DNA of 64,000 bases, from the NCBI GenBank assembly GCA_014526335.1, contig JACTAT010000015.1, positions 1,103,447-1,167,446 of the forward strand, read 5' to 3'. A model generated the notes under the pieces. It was given only the letters and a program-made list of their open reading frames with translations. It was not told where the DNA came from and did not search any database. Made by a program: the position numbers and the translations under genes. The stretch is from Chrysaora quinquecirrha (lineage: Eukaryota > Cnidaria > Scyphozoa > Semaeostomeae > Pelagiidae). Below, one piece after another: positions 32,190 through 43,890 of this stretch. Each line of letters opens with the position of its first letter. Position 1 is the first letter of the stretch.

Positions 32190-34223
32190 AACTTGTGTTC
32201 ATGGTCCAGTCTGGTCCTGTCATGATTACCTTAGTATTTCGTGTTTTTAAAGTTTTAATGAACCTTTTTTAAATCATTGAACTTCTTTATATTATCCATG
32301 CTTTAATCAAAATTATTCCATTGTTCTTACTTATTTATCGGTTTACTTAATGTCACACGTTTCTGCACATCCTAATACGTATATATGGGCCTACACTTTT
32401 TAGTTTTACGCGCATGGCAGCTACACCCTCAAATTTCTGTACTTGATTATGCATATCTCTACATTGTGGAGTTTACTTCACAGTTCATAGTTTTCGCGCC
32501 TAAGGGCAATGTTTCAGAAAGGTTGCTTTGGTTACTACTGAGCACTTGAGGCTTTCAAGTCGGTCTAGCTTTGTAAATGGTTGTTGTTGTTGTTGCTGTT
32601 GTTGTTGTTGTTGGAAAAAACTGTTACTGCACTTGCGACGAATGGGACTTCTGTTATAAGTCTAAAGTTCCATTTTCTGCTATCCTTACGTTTATTGTTA
32701 TCATGGAAAAGTGAGAGGAAGTTAAACACGAGTCCATCAAACCTTGTCCCCCCTGAAGCTGCGATTTCTAAGCTGATTAATTATCGACATATCAATACTA
32801 TTAACGACCAGATGAAATTAATCTGAAATTTTTCTTATTAATATTCATATCTAATTTATCATTGTTAGCTGATCAAAAGTATCAAGGTTGAACATCGTTT
32901 CTGTTTAGCTGGCAGCGTGTATTGCAGTGAAACATCCATATTACGGAAACCCGCGTTATTATTCGTTGTAGAGAGGTGTCCGTTGTCATCATAGCTTGGC
33001 CACGTGAACGAAGAAATCATGCACCTCTATAAAACATATAATGGACCAGCCAACTTTTCTTTTCCTTTTCTGTATATTCTTGTACTATTTCTGTATATTC
33101 TTGTACTGTTTGCTCTGAGATATTCAAACCATACTGCATTGTCAGTTTCTGTAATTAAAACACGTCGATCGTGCAACTATATAGTCCTTGCAAAACAAAC
33201 TTAAAAACACCTAAAATTTCTTCTAGCCAATCCTCCAGCAACTGATGTCCCACCTCCCACCAGTTCTCTGCGCCTCTATGACAATTTTGCATAGGAAGGA
33301 GGGGAGGGAAGAGAGACCTTTGGTACCAGACTCTATTTATGAGACTTTGAGTCCAAGGGTATAGTAGGAAATGAAATAGCGATTTTTTCAAGTGTTTTTG
33401 TAGATGTAGCCTCTTTTGTTAAGTTAGTAATCCCATGAAGTCTCTGTACATCCAGTGTACCACTTGAACACCTAGGAAAGCATCTGCTCTGTTTTCTTCT
33501 TTTTGGTTGTAATTTCGTGCCGGTGCATCGTGTAATTGGCTCTCGTGATCACGTGACGATCCCGCTCCAGTTGTTACATCATGCATATTTGTTTGCAGCG
33601 GACAATGACAGTGAACTTGCCTGCGTGCGTGCAATAGTTCTAGAGGGCTACATCGTCGAGTTACCAATACCCTATGATCAAATCTGTCAGAATTGTGTTG
33701 CAATGTATCTCTCCTTAGTGACCAGATTTTCTAGAAGAAGACCTCAATAGTGACCATTTCCATAATGCCTAAGGATCTTTTTGCATTTCACTCACGAAGG
33801 GTCATTTATAAGCTGTCACATCAAGCATTTGCTGGCTCAAAGAGCCCATTTACGGGACAACCACAAAAAGCAATCAATTGTACATGATCTTAAAGATCTT
33901 TAAGCAATTATGCTTAATTGGTTTGAACACATACTTTGGTTTGGAACGATTTCATCCTTGGTGCAGCTGTTTTGGAACTGGCTTCCCACAATACGCATTT
34001 AATATTCATAATCTTTTCATGGCCTATAAATACTTAGCTAACACTCTTTAAGTCTGTAAAACCAAGTTAATCCATGCTTCTTTCATTCTTTCTATTAATA
34101 GAAATTTCCAGGAGTTAATCTGTAAGCTAGAAAATTACCGACAGTCTTGTATTTCATGCCCATTTTAGAAATTCACGTATCCACATTCTAGCTTGGTCTT
34201 TGCATCTACGCAACCCAACTCAC
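32190..34223. other. intergenic, no supported gene
   Basis: Contains (GTT)n at 32581-32612. An open frame at 33517-33750 (+), ending YLSLVTRFSRRRPQ, follows a TTTGTTTGCAG acceptor-like site but matches no family I know; I do not call it a gene. Confidence 0.35.
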
Positions 34224-34408
34224 AGTAAGCGCAATGACTTCCTTCATTGTTTGCTTGATTTTCTTATTGCTTTTCTTGCAAAACATGTTCGGGGCATCTT
34301 TAGAGTCATAGTAAAAGGGACGTGGCATTCTGAGTAAAACATTGGGACCATAATTCGGTGTCACGAGTTGAAAAAGGGACTCATGCTTCCATTCCGTTTG
34401 CCTGCCCA
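34224..34408 (-). CDS. possible coding exon, unrecognised
   Basis: A minus-strand segment between acceptor TTTCACCAAAG and donor GTGAGT, open for 61 codons. It includes WKHESLFQLVTPNYGPNVLL, RMPRPFYYDSKDAPNMFCKK and a basic KSNKKIKQTMKEVIALT end. The composition (Pro-Asn-Tyr-Gly, Phe-Tyr-Tyr-Asp, conserved-looking Cys) looks like a real protein segment. No partner exon was identified within 2 kb on this strand, and I do not recognise the family. It could be a transposon-derived fragment. Confidence 0.3.
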
Positions 34409-35039
34409 CTTTGGTGAAATTGTATTACCATCTGTATTTTTCAATAAAAGGTACCCCCATAAATTCGCACGTCCCCGCAACATATACCTGTTCTTACCGC
34501 CCCCCTCCCCTCGCCAGAGAAATAATGACAACACTATCTAATTTGCAATATGTACTTTAAACACTTTGCGTAAATAAATAAATTTCACCTTAGATTTTTA
34601 ATTTGAATTTCTGAATTCAGGTAGCATTTGAAACTACCTTTATAAACTGTTTGTCGATTGCTTAAAGAGAACGAAAAGAAGATCAACAGAAATTGGAAGA
34701 AAATATGGCGTAAAATGAATTGAATTCGTTTCCGAATATTACTATGATTTCTAAATATGATTTTATCTACAGCTACACAATGTTACGCTAGAAATCTCTA
34801 ACACCTGACCTATCATTAGCTTTATGCTAAGCCCGTCCCGGATAATAATCGCCTTAGATCCAAATTTGGTTTAAAGAAGTTAATCCATTTAATGAAATAA
34901 CGATAAAACGAGAAATTAAAGTCTGTTCTTGGTTTAAAGTTGGGTCTTTTGGAAGCCATGATTCTTCGATTCTCGATTACAGTAAAAATCCGCGCATAAG
35001 AACCGAATTTTTCGGACACAGCCTGTTTAGGTTGTTATG

Positions 35040-35330
35040 CAAAAGGTGTATACCGACGTGAATACTGTGGTGGACGTCGGGGTGGAGATTCTCACGCTAG
35101 CGAATCTATACGCACTACTGTGGTGAATATGCGCTTATTTTTTGCGCACTGTGGTGGATAGGCTCTACTGTGGTGGGTCATTTTGCTTGAAGTGGTTGTA
35201 TTTTTTGCGTACACAAAGCATAAACGTAAACATAGCATAAACCCCCCATAGTAGTGCGTATTCATCACAGTATGCAAAAACTTCCACCACAGCAGTGCGT
35301 ATAGGCTCGCTAGCGTGGTTCTTAACATAA
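35040..35330. repeat. CCACCACAGTAGTGC-type minisatellite
   Basis: Irregular repeats of CACTACTGTGGTG and its complement with GCGTATT-like linkers. The same words form the longer array at 55265-55800. Confidence 0.6.
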
Positions 35331-35689
35331 AGTCTAATGCAACTGCCACAGAGAAACAAAGCATGATTGTTCAAGTTGGGAGCTTTCACAGGCCGGGCTT
35401 CTTGATCTGAATGCATCTTTCAGAGTCAATGAAATGAGTTAACTCATAGCTTTCAGTTGCAAGGGACAATTCTAATTGGCGCCCAAACGATGCAACATTT
35501 ATCTACGTATTCAAAAGAGAACTGGGATCAAGTCGTCATGTTTACTTCGTGGTTTCCAAGCACAAACGTTTGATCGTCATGCTCGAATTTTCAAGCTTTG
35601 TTGACTGTTTGTCTTTCATTCTGCAAGACAGACAAGGCCTAATTTTCTTTGCTTGTACTGTAGTTTGGTTTTTTCCAGCTAATAAACTC

Positions 35690-35850
35690 TGTAATCAACC
35701 ATGCGATATCATTTTGTGCAGTGCAACAATGTTGACCGTTTGATGCAACATCGTGCAAGAAATGTCGCACTCAGCAACCTTGGGTACCAAACAACGCAAT
35801 ATCTCGATGCAATATCACATCCAAATGTTGCACCGTGTGGCCGAGACTTA
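35690..35850. repeat. foldback sequence rich in GCAACATCG/GTTGC
   Basis: Repeated and inverted GCAACAATGTTG, GCAACATCGTGC and GCAATATC words. It looks like a small inverted-repeat element, but the boundaries are not clear. Confidence 0.35.
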
Positions 35851-36258
35851 GCTAAAAACCTTTAATCCTAAAGAAATATTTCAAGAAAGAAGAGTATCAT
35901 TATCAATTAATCCAACTATGCGAATCGCTAGGTATACTTTAAAATCGTACTGAGCCTGGCAGTGCAGAACCTACTTGACTGCACGACTGCACGTTAAAAG
36001 CTGTAAGTGCTCCTGAACGCGGCTCATTTATATTATTCTACATCAGGAAGCAATACAAGAAAATGTAATTTTAGAAGTTTTAGCACCTCTTATCCTTGGT
36101 AAAAAAAGTCTTCTAAGAAAAGAACGCCTATACGTAGTGCTGATAACTATAAAGTCACTCTAAACCTGTGGGTGTTAAGAACCTACTTAGTTAGCCATTT
36201 ATTGCGGCGATGTTAAAACCTGTAAGTGCTCCTGAAATCCCCAAACCAGGTGCGTCTG

Positions 36259-39200
36259 TTACTTTATATCCAACGGAATCAAAGGCCCAAACAACTCCTT
36301 TGATGGCGAGTCATCTTCACTGAATAGAAATCCATGAAAAGCTCTAACAAACTCGTCCTTTGACATCTGTCGATCACCATCTACATCTAAACTGGCAAAT
36401 ATTGCTCTTGCGTATTCCTCTTTGACATTGATGCATTTAAAGAAGAGAACAAACTCCTGCAGGCTGATTGTGCCATCTTCATTTGCATCGATCGAACAGA
36501 ACATCAGTGTTCCCACTTGCTTTAGGTATTGTTCCCATATCTCAGCTCCGAATTCAGGGTTAATTATAAGTGGGATTCTGTCCTTGAAAATGAAACCATT
36601 GCTTAGTATCAGTAGCAAGAAATAAACTTCTGTAGTCTAAAAAGCACCGATCGCAAAAAGTCACATATGTGACAAAATGCACTGAATGGGCATCAATCTT
36701 TGGACTTGAGTTTCACTGCTTATCATCACAAGCCTTTGATATTTTTCTGGGCAACGTTGAGGAGGAGCTTTCCCATCGTCAGGCGATGAGAAATACCTTA
36801 TGTAATTTATTTTACTTCCAGAAACATTAATTTAAAGGAGAAGAACCAGATTTCTCATTGGCGGATGATGGGAGACTTGGCTCTCCCGAAACGTTGCCCC
36901 GATGAATAGCAAAGGCTTTTCACCATAAGTGGCGATTGTCATGAACGTGATATGGTGTTTTAGCACCAGTCGCTATGATCTCAGTAGTAGGTTAACTAAT
37001 CGGGACCTCGACCCTGGCTGTGACGCTACCGTGGCTGGGCTCGAACTCTGACCACACTGAGCTTCTGACACCACGAGTCAGCTGGATTACACCACGACGC
37101 CACAGCACCTTCAAACATTGCCGTTCAATGACGCCACAGCACCGTCATGTCTTATTGGGTCAGAAACAGATTTTCTCAGTGCGATTTTTTTCTTTATTCG
37201 AAGTTGTCTGTTGTATGGATGTGTCCGTTAGTTCACTTGAGGCTCCACTTTACATGCCACAACGACTCACAAGAAACTCGAAAAGAAGCAAGAGAATTTG
37301 ACGAGAAAACCTTGAAATGCTACACATTGGAAAGACTTTAGATTGAGACGAAGGAAATGTGAAGGTTGTAAAGAAAAGTCAAAGATTACAGAGTGTAACA
37401 TTCAATGTGGGGAGGTGTGTGATAAAACAAGAAAAAGTTAAGATAGAATGGATAAACGGAAACAAGAAAGAAGAAATAACATAGGGGATGGAATAACTGA
37501 AGAAATATATGTAGATGAGAGAAAGAAGATATGAACGGAATAGAAAATTTTTTACTTCGGTACTCATGTGATCCGAGTCTAAAACTCACTCAGTTACGCA
37601 CCAGTCAGCCCAGCTCTGGTGTTCGTGTGATTAGCACTTGTGCTTCTCACGCAATAGATCCCGGTTCGATTCTCACACATGTCACTGATGAGCTCCGCAA
37701 AAAGCGAAATGCATCTGGCATTTGAGAATGGGGCGGCTGGTGAAATTATTCGGAACAGAAAATGTTTTCAATTGATAAACAGGAGGGAAACTGAAGGTGG
37801 GATTGAAGACCCTGTAGCTACATCGTTAGATAGTGCTTACTCCCGTTGGTTCTGAGAAATATTCAAAGATACTCTGACAAATTATTCTTAAATTACTTAC
37901 CTTGACAAATTGTTCCAGTGTCACTCTTTTTGCACCTTTATTCAGGAGTTTCCAGAATGTGAATATCTTATCACGCATTCTCTTTGTTCTTTCAGTACTC
38001 AGTGAACCATATTTCTTGAAACCTGCTGCAAATGAATCGATATCTTCATCATCTATCGAACCATTGCAATCTTTATCAAATCTGGCAAACAGTGTTATTG
38101 TCTTCTGGATCCATAAATCCGATGGTCTTGGATTCAGCTCTTCCAACCATTTGTAATCCTAAAAGAAAAATGGTTGCATTTAGGCCGTGGCCAAACGATC
38201 AAACGTTGTTGGTCAGACATTTAAGATTTGCTTTACAAGCAGAGTCAGGAAAGTTACGGTCACACGGTCATTGACCGGAGGAAGGTCAGTTAGAACAAAG
38301 GAAAGTATTTTGCCACACCCAAAATACGCCTGTTTTTCATTGTTTAGTGAGGAAGGTATTCGGCTACTTGTATTTTTGTTTGGAGGAAGGTTGAACACTT
38401 TTCTGGAGTCTGTTTACAAGCAATGTTTGACTGTTTGGCCGCGTCAAGAACATTGCATGACAAGAAAAAGTCTACATCTGTTGCGTTTTTACATTAAATA
38501 GTTCAAAAACATTTTTGCTTGATGCAAGCAAAAAATTGTTTGAAAAGCAATGTTTTGTGACCTGGCCGAGCAGTCATATATTTTGCCAGACAAGCAAATT
38601 TGAATTTTTTTGCAAACAATGTTTGACCGTCTGGCCAGGTCAGTCACAAAACCTTGCTTGGCAAGCAAACGTAGGCTAAATTTGTTGCACATTGTTTTTG
38701 AAATAGTTCACAAAGGTTTTTTGCTTGTTGCAAGCAAAATATGTTTGACAAGTGATGTTTGCGAGATAGCCAAACGGTCAAACATCTTGCTTGACAAGAA
38801 AATTTCAAATGTTTGACAAACAACGTTTGTTTAGCCTGCGTGCAGCCTCAACTTATCTAACCGAAAGAGTAATCAAACAACTTGCTCAAATCCCGAAGCG
38901 CTAGTAGTAGGCGGTAATTAAAAACGCTTCGCGAATGCTCCAACGGTTATTTTCATCAGAAAGAGGTTGCATTTTTGCTGACTCAGCTGTACAAGCTTTC
39001 GTTCATTGTTGCGCAGACTCTACTCTTTACGAAAGAAGAGTTTGAGGCTGCACGCAGGCTACGTTTGTTTGGCCAGGGCATGACACATTCTTACACTTCG
39101 ACACAAACATTCTTTTCTCCCTCCCCACTTTCCAAAATTGGTCGGTAAATCAATGTTTTAGTTGGCTTAACAAAATGGGTAAGTCAATTGATTGGCAAAA

Positions 39201-39762
39201 TGGCATGGTTTTGTTTTTGAGTTTGCATATCCCAAGTCGTGAATATGCTACAAGGGAAATTTTTTAGCAACAGTAGATTAAAAATTCTCTGGGGGTATGG
39301 AGGCCCACGACGTTCTTTAGTGTCCCACAGAATACATTAAGTAAGGAAGACGATGAAGCAGAGAGATGGTGAAAAGGAGGTTTTCTGACCTAACCCCATT
39401 TACACGGGGACGGATCCGAGCGGCTCCGTTGCCAGTAACATCATGATACGCTTTTTGTCTACATGGGTACGCATGTGGACCCATTCCTTTTTGGGAACGG
39501 AATCGTATCCTTTTGAGTGCACTAGAAGAGTGGTTTCATTGGGCTCGTTCCTGTGTAAACGCAATGAAATCGTGCCCATGTCGTACCCGAAAGTTAAGGA
39601 TCATTTAGATGTGGATCTTTTTCTGTCGTGTAAACAGCGTCTCTGCCTATGTGGCACATTTCCCAAGGAAAATTTAAGTCTTACCTTTGCTGTATCCACT
39701 TCTTTCTTTACTTCCTCTTTTGTCTTTGCATTTCCTGGAAAACGATTTGTGAAAATTCTCAT
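36259..39762 (-). CDS. EF-hand calcium-binding protein, SCP/luciferin-binding type, three exons
   Basis: Coding exons 39685-39762, 37901-38158 and 36259-36582 join in phase 0 and give 219 residues; the start is ATG at 39760-39762. Domains: EF1 loop DKDCNGSIDDED (54-65), a degenerate second hand around LNKGAKRVTLEQF, EF3 loop DANEDGTISLQE (144-155) and EF4 loop DVDGDRQMSKDE (178-189). EF1 has Asp rather than Glu at position 12, and EF4 has Arg at position 6. Hands 1, 3 and 4 active, hand 2 lost, and a tail FLFSEDDSPSKELFGPL fit the sarcoplasmic calcium-binding protein / calexcitin / coelenterazine-binding family. Such proteins buffer cytosolic calcium, and in some anthozoans a relative delivers luciferin. 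Which role applies here cannot be told. Intron 1 carries nested MITEs. Confidence 0.9.
36941..37146 (-). repeat. tRNA-derived SINE, fullest copy
   Basis: On the minus strand: GGTGCTGTGGCGTCGTGG, then GTTCGAGCCCAGCCACGG, then the tail ending CACCATATCACGTTCATG. A-box- and B-box-like promoter blocks at tRNA-like spacing identify a tRNA-derived SINE. A second short GGTGCTGTGGCGTC lies at 37128-37142, so the head is duplicated. It lies in intron 2 of the EF-hand gene. Confidence 0.85.
37565..37760 (+). repeat. second tRNA-like SINE family
   Basis: Contains GTGATTAGCACTTGTGCTTC then CCGGTTCGATTCTCAC, a tRNA-like A/B-box pair, and ends with GAGAATGGGGCGGCTGGTGA. The same ending is found at 12168-12187 near the ETS exon, so it is dispersed. 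It lies in the EF-hand gene intron. Confidence 0.6.
38183..38830. mobile_element. GGCCAAACGATCAAACG foldback element, interrupted
   Basis: Starts after TTTA with GGCCGTGGCCAAACGATCAA and contains several GTTTGACTGTTTGGCC and AAACAATGTTTGACCGTC words in both orientations, up to GACAAACAACGTTTG. It is split by the hAT-type MITE at 38240-38412. The right boundary is uncertain. Confidence 0.55.
38240..38412 (+). mobile_element. hAT-type MITE, copy 2, nested
   Basis: Begins CAGAGTCAGGAAAGTTACGG and ends CTTTTCTGGAGTCTG. It is flanked by TTTACAAG on both sides (38232-38239 and 38413-38420), an exact 8 bp duplication. It inserted into the foldback element around it, inside the EF-hand gene's first intron. 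Confidence 0.9.
39391..39640. mobile_element. possible Harbinger-type MITE
   Basis: Left CCCCATTTACACGGGGACGG and right inverted GTGTAAACAGCGTC resemble the termini of the TTA-targeting elements at 2193 and 6311. Target duplication is not evident. Confidence 0.45.
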
Positions 39763-39879
39763 ACCTGCACGCTTTATTCGCCTTCTGTCCCCTCTTCCTA
39801 TACTTGTAGACCATGTTCAACCACGATTCACAAAGTCTGGGCTCTTTCTCCGAAAGAATTATACTTAAAACAGACCTGT

Positions 39880-40470
39880 AAACCAGGGTCAACCATGGTG
39901 CTCGTAAACTGTAAACCGTCAAGTCTGTAGGCCCTTGTAAACCTTGTTCAACCGACAACCACGGTCCTCGTAAACTATAAACCGTCAAGTCTGTAGGCCC
40001 TTGTAAACCATGTTCAACCATGGTCCTCGTAAACTATAAACCGTCAAGTCTGTAGGCCCTTGTAAACCATGTTCAACCACGGTCCTCGTAAACTGTAAAC
40101 CGTCAAGTCTGTATGACCCTTGTAAACCATGTTCAACCATGGTCCTCGTAAACTATAAACCGTCAAGTCTGTAGGCCCTTGTAAACCATGTTCAACCACG
40201 GTCCTCGTAAACTGTAAACCGTCAAGTCTGTATGACCCTTGTAAACCATGTTCAACCATGGTCCTCGTAAACTATAAACCGTCAAGTCTGCAGACCCTTG
40301 TAAACCTTGTTCAACCACGGTCCTCGTAAACTATAAACCGTCAAGTCTGCAGACCCTTGTAAACCTTGTTCAACCACGGTCCTCGTAAACTATAAACCGT
40401 CAAGTCTGCAGACCCTTGTAAACCTTGTTCAACCATGGTCCTCGTACGCTGTAAACCGTCAAGTTTGAAG
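39880..40470 (-). repeat. 59 bp minisatellite, about ten copies
   Basis: Tandem units of about 59 bp with CCTTGTAAACCATGTTCAAC, CATGGTCCTCGTAAACTATA and AACCGTCAAGTCTGTAGG. Variants alternate between copies (TGTATGACCC against TGTAGGCCC), showing a higher-order pattern. Adjacent sequence at 40485-40545 contains GGGTTCGATCCCAGACC, a tRNA B-box-like block. The array starts about 120 bp from the start codon of the EF-hand gene, on its upstream side. Confidence 0.9.
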
Positions 40471-40559
40471 CCATGTAAACTGTATTCAATGATGGTTGAC
40501 GAGTGGTCTTGGGTTCGATCCCAGACCGAGTCATTCAAAACACCAGAACTGTACCGATT

Positions 40560-42357
40560 ACCGTACAACATCTACTTAAAATAACGCGCAGCGGAAGCAG
40601 TTAAAAGGCGAACCGTGTTTAACTCGGTAATCTTAGGATTGCCCACCCCTTAAGAATGAAATGGAAGTGAATAAAAGAAGCCCTGGGGATGTCACAAGCT
40701 GGGGCTTGCGTGTGTGCGATGCGATATATACTAGAGATATTTTGGCTTGAAAAATAACTTGGGACTCCCAGAGATTAAATGTTAACTTGTTCAAACATAT
40801 TACAGCAAGAGATATTGCTACAAGGACTATAGCTACACGAACAAATAATAGAATGTTAGTTTCGTTAATAAAAAGGTTACTGAAATTACTGGACTTTTTT
40901 CGGGAAGGTTTAAGAAACTTCAAGTGCTTAAAACTAAAGATTTTTTCCACTCGGTCAATTTCCTTAAAAAGTAGGGGATTTATGATGTAGGAGTATGTAG
41001 GAAAAACATACTTGACGATAGATATAACTGCTCCTGTGACTATGCGTAAACTATAACCTGCAGCTATGCCTTAACTTTAACGCGCTTTAACTATAACTTT
41101 TCCGATTACAAACAATACCTTTGAGAATACTTATGAAGTAGTTATACCACTTAAACTGTTTTGGGGCTATCGAGAATTTCTTTCTTATAATACTGTAACT
41201 AACGTACTACTTTATTGTTGGGCATCGACGGTTTATAGAACAACTTTACCTTTTTTGAACAAACACCAAATCTTGGGCATTTTCGACTCTTCTTTGCAGT
41301 TATTCAATTGAAGCTACTTTGATACCTTTAGATTTCAATCTGACTTCACGAATACTTGCAGTCTATTTTGCGTCTTGTTGCATTTACATTCGATAGCTCT
41401 TTGAGCATATTTCAGACAAGTTATCTCTGTTTTTTAGCGATAACGAGTGAATCTTGAGCCGCACCTCTAGTTTAACCCGTTTTAATCGTTTATGCTCTAA
41501 GGGAAATTTAGATCTGCACCTGATGGCGCTTGGAAAGATTAATTGACCAATGTACACAATATGTCGATCACAAAACAGGGGGTTGAAAAGTTCTCTGAAA
41601 TTTGTTCACTATTTTGAAGCTGCTTTCTTGTCTGGTCTGTTTCGCATGGTCTTCGCAAGATCGGGAAAATCGCAGAGTTATCACACAATGGTGTGATTCG
41701 CTGATCGCATTGTGATTGCTGATTGCATTGTGATTCGCTGATCCCATTGTGATTCGCTGATCGCACGATCATTTAACAATCGCTGAGTCGAGTGAGTCGA
41801 CCAGTCGTCTATTTGTGATTGCTGGTTCCGTTCCAGTTATGAAGATGCAGCCCGTGTCAACAAAGATCACTATCTGCTTCATCGTCTGTTAAAACAGGAG
41901 TCCACTTGTTTTCCACGATTGTTGATTTTGGAAGGCAAGAATCGACTCACCTTTCACGATATTCAAAATGCAGCTGCGCTCCATTCCAGCAAAGACCACT
42001 ATCCGGACGATCGTCTGTGAAGACAGGTGTCCTCTTCGTCCCTACGGGCAGATTCAACTGGTATTTACCTCCAGAAGAAACGAGTTTCATCGAAATTTAC
42101 AAATTCGTTCTCCAATAGGACTTATTGCAATTCAGCTCAACTCTTTAGAGGCAAAAACAAGTTGAATCTGCGCGCGACTGCCACTTCGATAGGTTTAGTC
42201 GGCCATTGCTGCAACCTTAGCTCGAGCGCTCGCTGGCCAGAGCAAAAAGCAACCCCAAGCGTCAGAAATCGACTACAGGGACAGATTATCTTGAGAGATA
42301 CAATGTATTGAAAATCCAGCGAGAGAATTGCTTTGGTCTAGGATTGCCTAACAAGGT
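40560..42357. other. intergenic, no gene seen
   Basis: No exon supported. Short direct repeats CATTGTGATTCGCTGATC lie at 41690-41775. Confidence 0.4.
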
Positions 42358-42360
42358 GTA

Positions 42361-42542
42361 CGTGAAGGTGAAGGTGAAATGGTATTTTAGCGCCAGTCGC
42401 TTGAATCTAAGTAGCGGGTAAACTAATCGAGACCTCGACCCTGGCTGTGACGCTACCATGGCTGGGCTCGAACCCTGACCAGACTGGGAACCTGACCCCC
42501 CGAGTCAACTGAATTGCACCACGACGCCACAGCACCTTCAAC
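42361..42542 (-). repeat. tRNA-derived SINE
   Basis: On the minus strand it starts GAAGGTGCTGTGGCGTCGTG, carries GGGTTCGAGCCCAGCC and ends with CACCTTCACCTTCACG. Closest in structure to the copy at 36941. Confidence 0.85.
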
Positions 42543-42834
42543 AAGCTACTGATGTGGAAGCTATAGACTTATCTGAAATAAGTTTATCTTGAAATATGTG
42601 TTCTTTCTTGTGCACCATCTGCACCCTTCAGATCAGTAACAATAGACAGACTATCCAGGTCATTGCATGTTAGAAGAGAAAGGAAACCGTCCGCTGGCTG
42701 CTAGTTCTGCCAGATTCAAAACTTTATGAGGTGTGGTCACATCGAAAGGTTGGACCAGGGACACACTTATCAAGTCTAGCGCGGACTTTTGCATCCTTTA
42801 ATACCACGTTCTTATAAGAGAGCAAATGCAGGAT

Positions 42835-43200
42835 GAATCATATCAAACCAATCCAAGCAAAACAAATCAAGTAAAATCAAACTAGATCAAATCAAATCAA
42901 ATCAAATGAAACCAGATCAAATCAAGTCAAATCGATCAGATTAGATCAAATTAAGTCAAATCGATCAGATGAGATAAAACCAAATCAGATCAGATCGATC
43001 AGATCAAATGAAATCAAATCAAATCAAATCAAATCAAACCAAGCAAAACCAAACAATTAAATCAGATCAAATCAAATCAGATCAGATCAGATCAGATCAG
43101 ATCAGATCAGATCAGATCAATTCAAATCAATTCAAATCAAATAAAATCAAATCAAATCAAATCAAACCAAGCAAAACCAAACCAAATCAAGTCAAATCAG
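42835..43200 (+). repeat. (ATCAA/ATCAG)n pentanucleotide array
   Basis: Some 360 bp of AATCAAATCAAATCAA and GATCAGATCAG repeats. A block containing AACCAAGCAAAACCAAAC occurs twice (about 43037 and 43167), evidence of internal duplication. The open frame at 43008-43241 is an artefact. Confidence 0.92.
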
Positions 43201-43629
43201 TTGGGCAGAGACCTCACAACGTGGACTGTTTCTTTGTGTGAACAAACTCTCCAGGTCAGACGTTTCTCTTATCTTATCGGATTGAGAGGATTGAAGCAAC
43301 CTAACACTGTGCTGTTTACTATCAAATTCATAAGATCTCCCCCTTAATTAAACGAGATTCGTTTTTAATCGTAGTTCTGTCGTGGTGCTATCATACGCGG
43401 TAATCTATCTGTGAGAGATTACACCTAAAATGAAATTACTTTTTTGGAATTGATTAAGGATGTAATAAATTATTAAACACTTAAATTGAGTTGATACTGA
43501 AAACTCGCCAATCTTAAAACTCGAAGTTCTACCCTGGGTATCAAAATTCAAGAACGTTTCTGAATAAGAAATGAATGGATTGTAGGGAATACAGTGGGGA
43601 AAGCATCCTTCTTTTAAAGATAGTCTTCA

Positions 43630-43890
43630 AGTAGTAAAAAATTTCAAAATTGCGAGAAACAGCTGAAACATCTCTTGATATACTTTAAAGCTTTTTTCGT
43701 CTGACACTCTGCTTAGTATAAACAAAGATTATGGAAAAAGGTCTCTTTTCCATAATCTTTGGTATAAACGTCAGAAACAGACCACGGTTATATACATAGG
43801 CGGAATTTTTTGCTAGATGCCGATCGAAATGAACCAATCAGGAGTGAAGCCGAATTGGCATTGTGTTTTAAACACCAATCAGCTTGCGGG
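43630..43890 (-). mobile_element. dispersed GTCTGTTTCTGACG MITE with inserted hairpin
   Basis: Reverse complement of the family at 25560: CAAAATTGCGAGAAACAGC, TTCGTCTGACACTC, CGTCAGAAACAGACC and CACCAATCAGC. Between the two stem arms sits a near-perfect hairpin AAAGATTATGGAAAAAGG...CTTTTCCATAATCTTT (43725-43762). Confidence 0.7.

Noticed and set aside
33517..33750. 77-codon frame after a GTTTGCAG site
   Set aside because: It resembles no family I know and has no partner exon; kept only as a note in the intergenic entry.
40485..40545. Possible tRNA gene from GGTTCGATCCC
   Set aside because: Only a B-box-like block is seen; no acceptor stem or A-box at tRNA spacing.
42027..42311. Overlapping open frames on the plus strand
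   Set aside because: Three frames are open at once without splice sites or similarity.
43008..43241. Lys/Gln/Ser-rich 77-codon protein
   Set aside because: It is a translation of the ATCAA pentanucleotide array.
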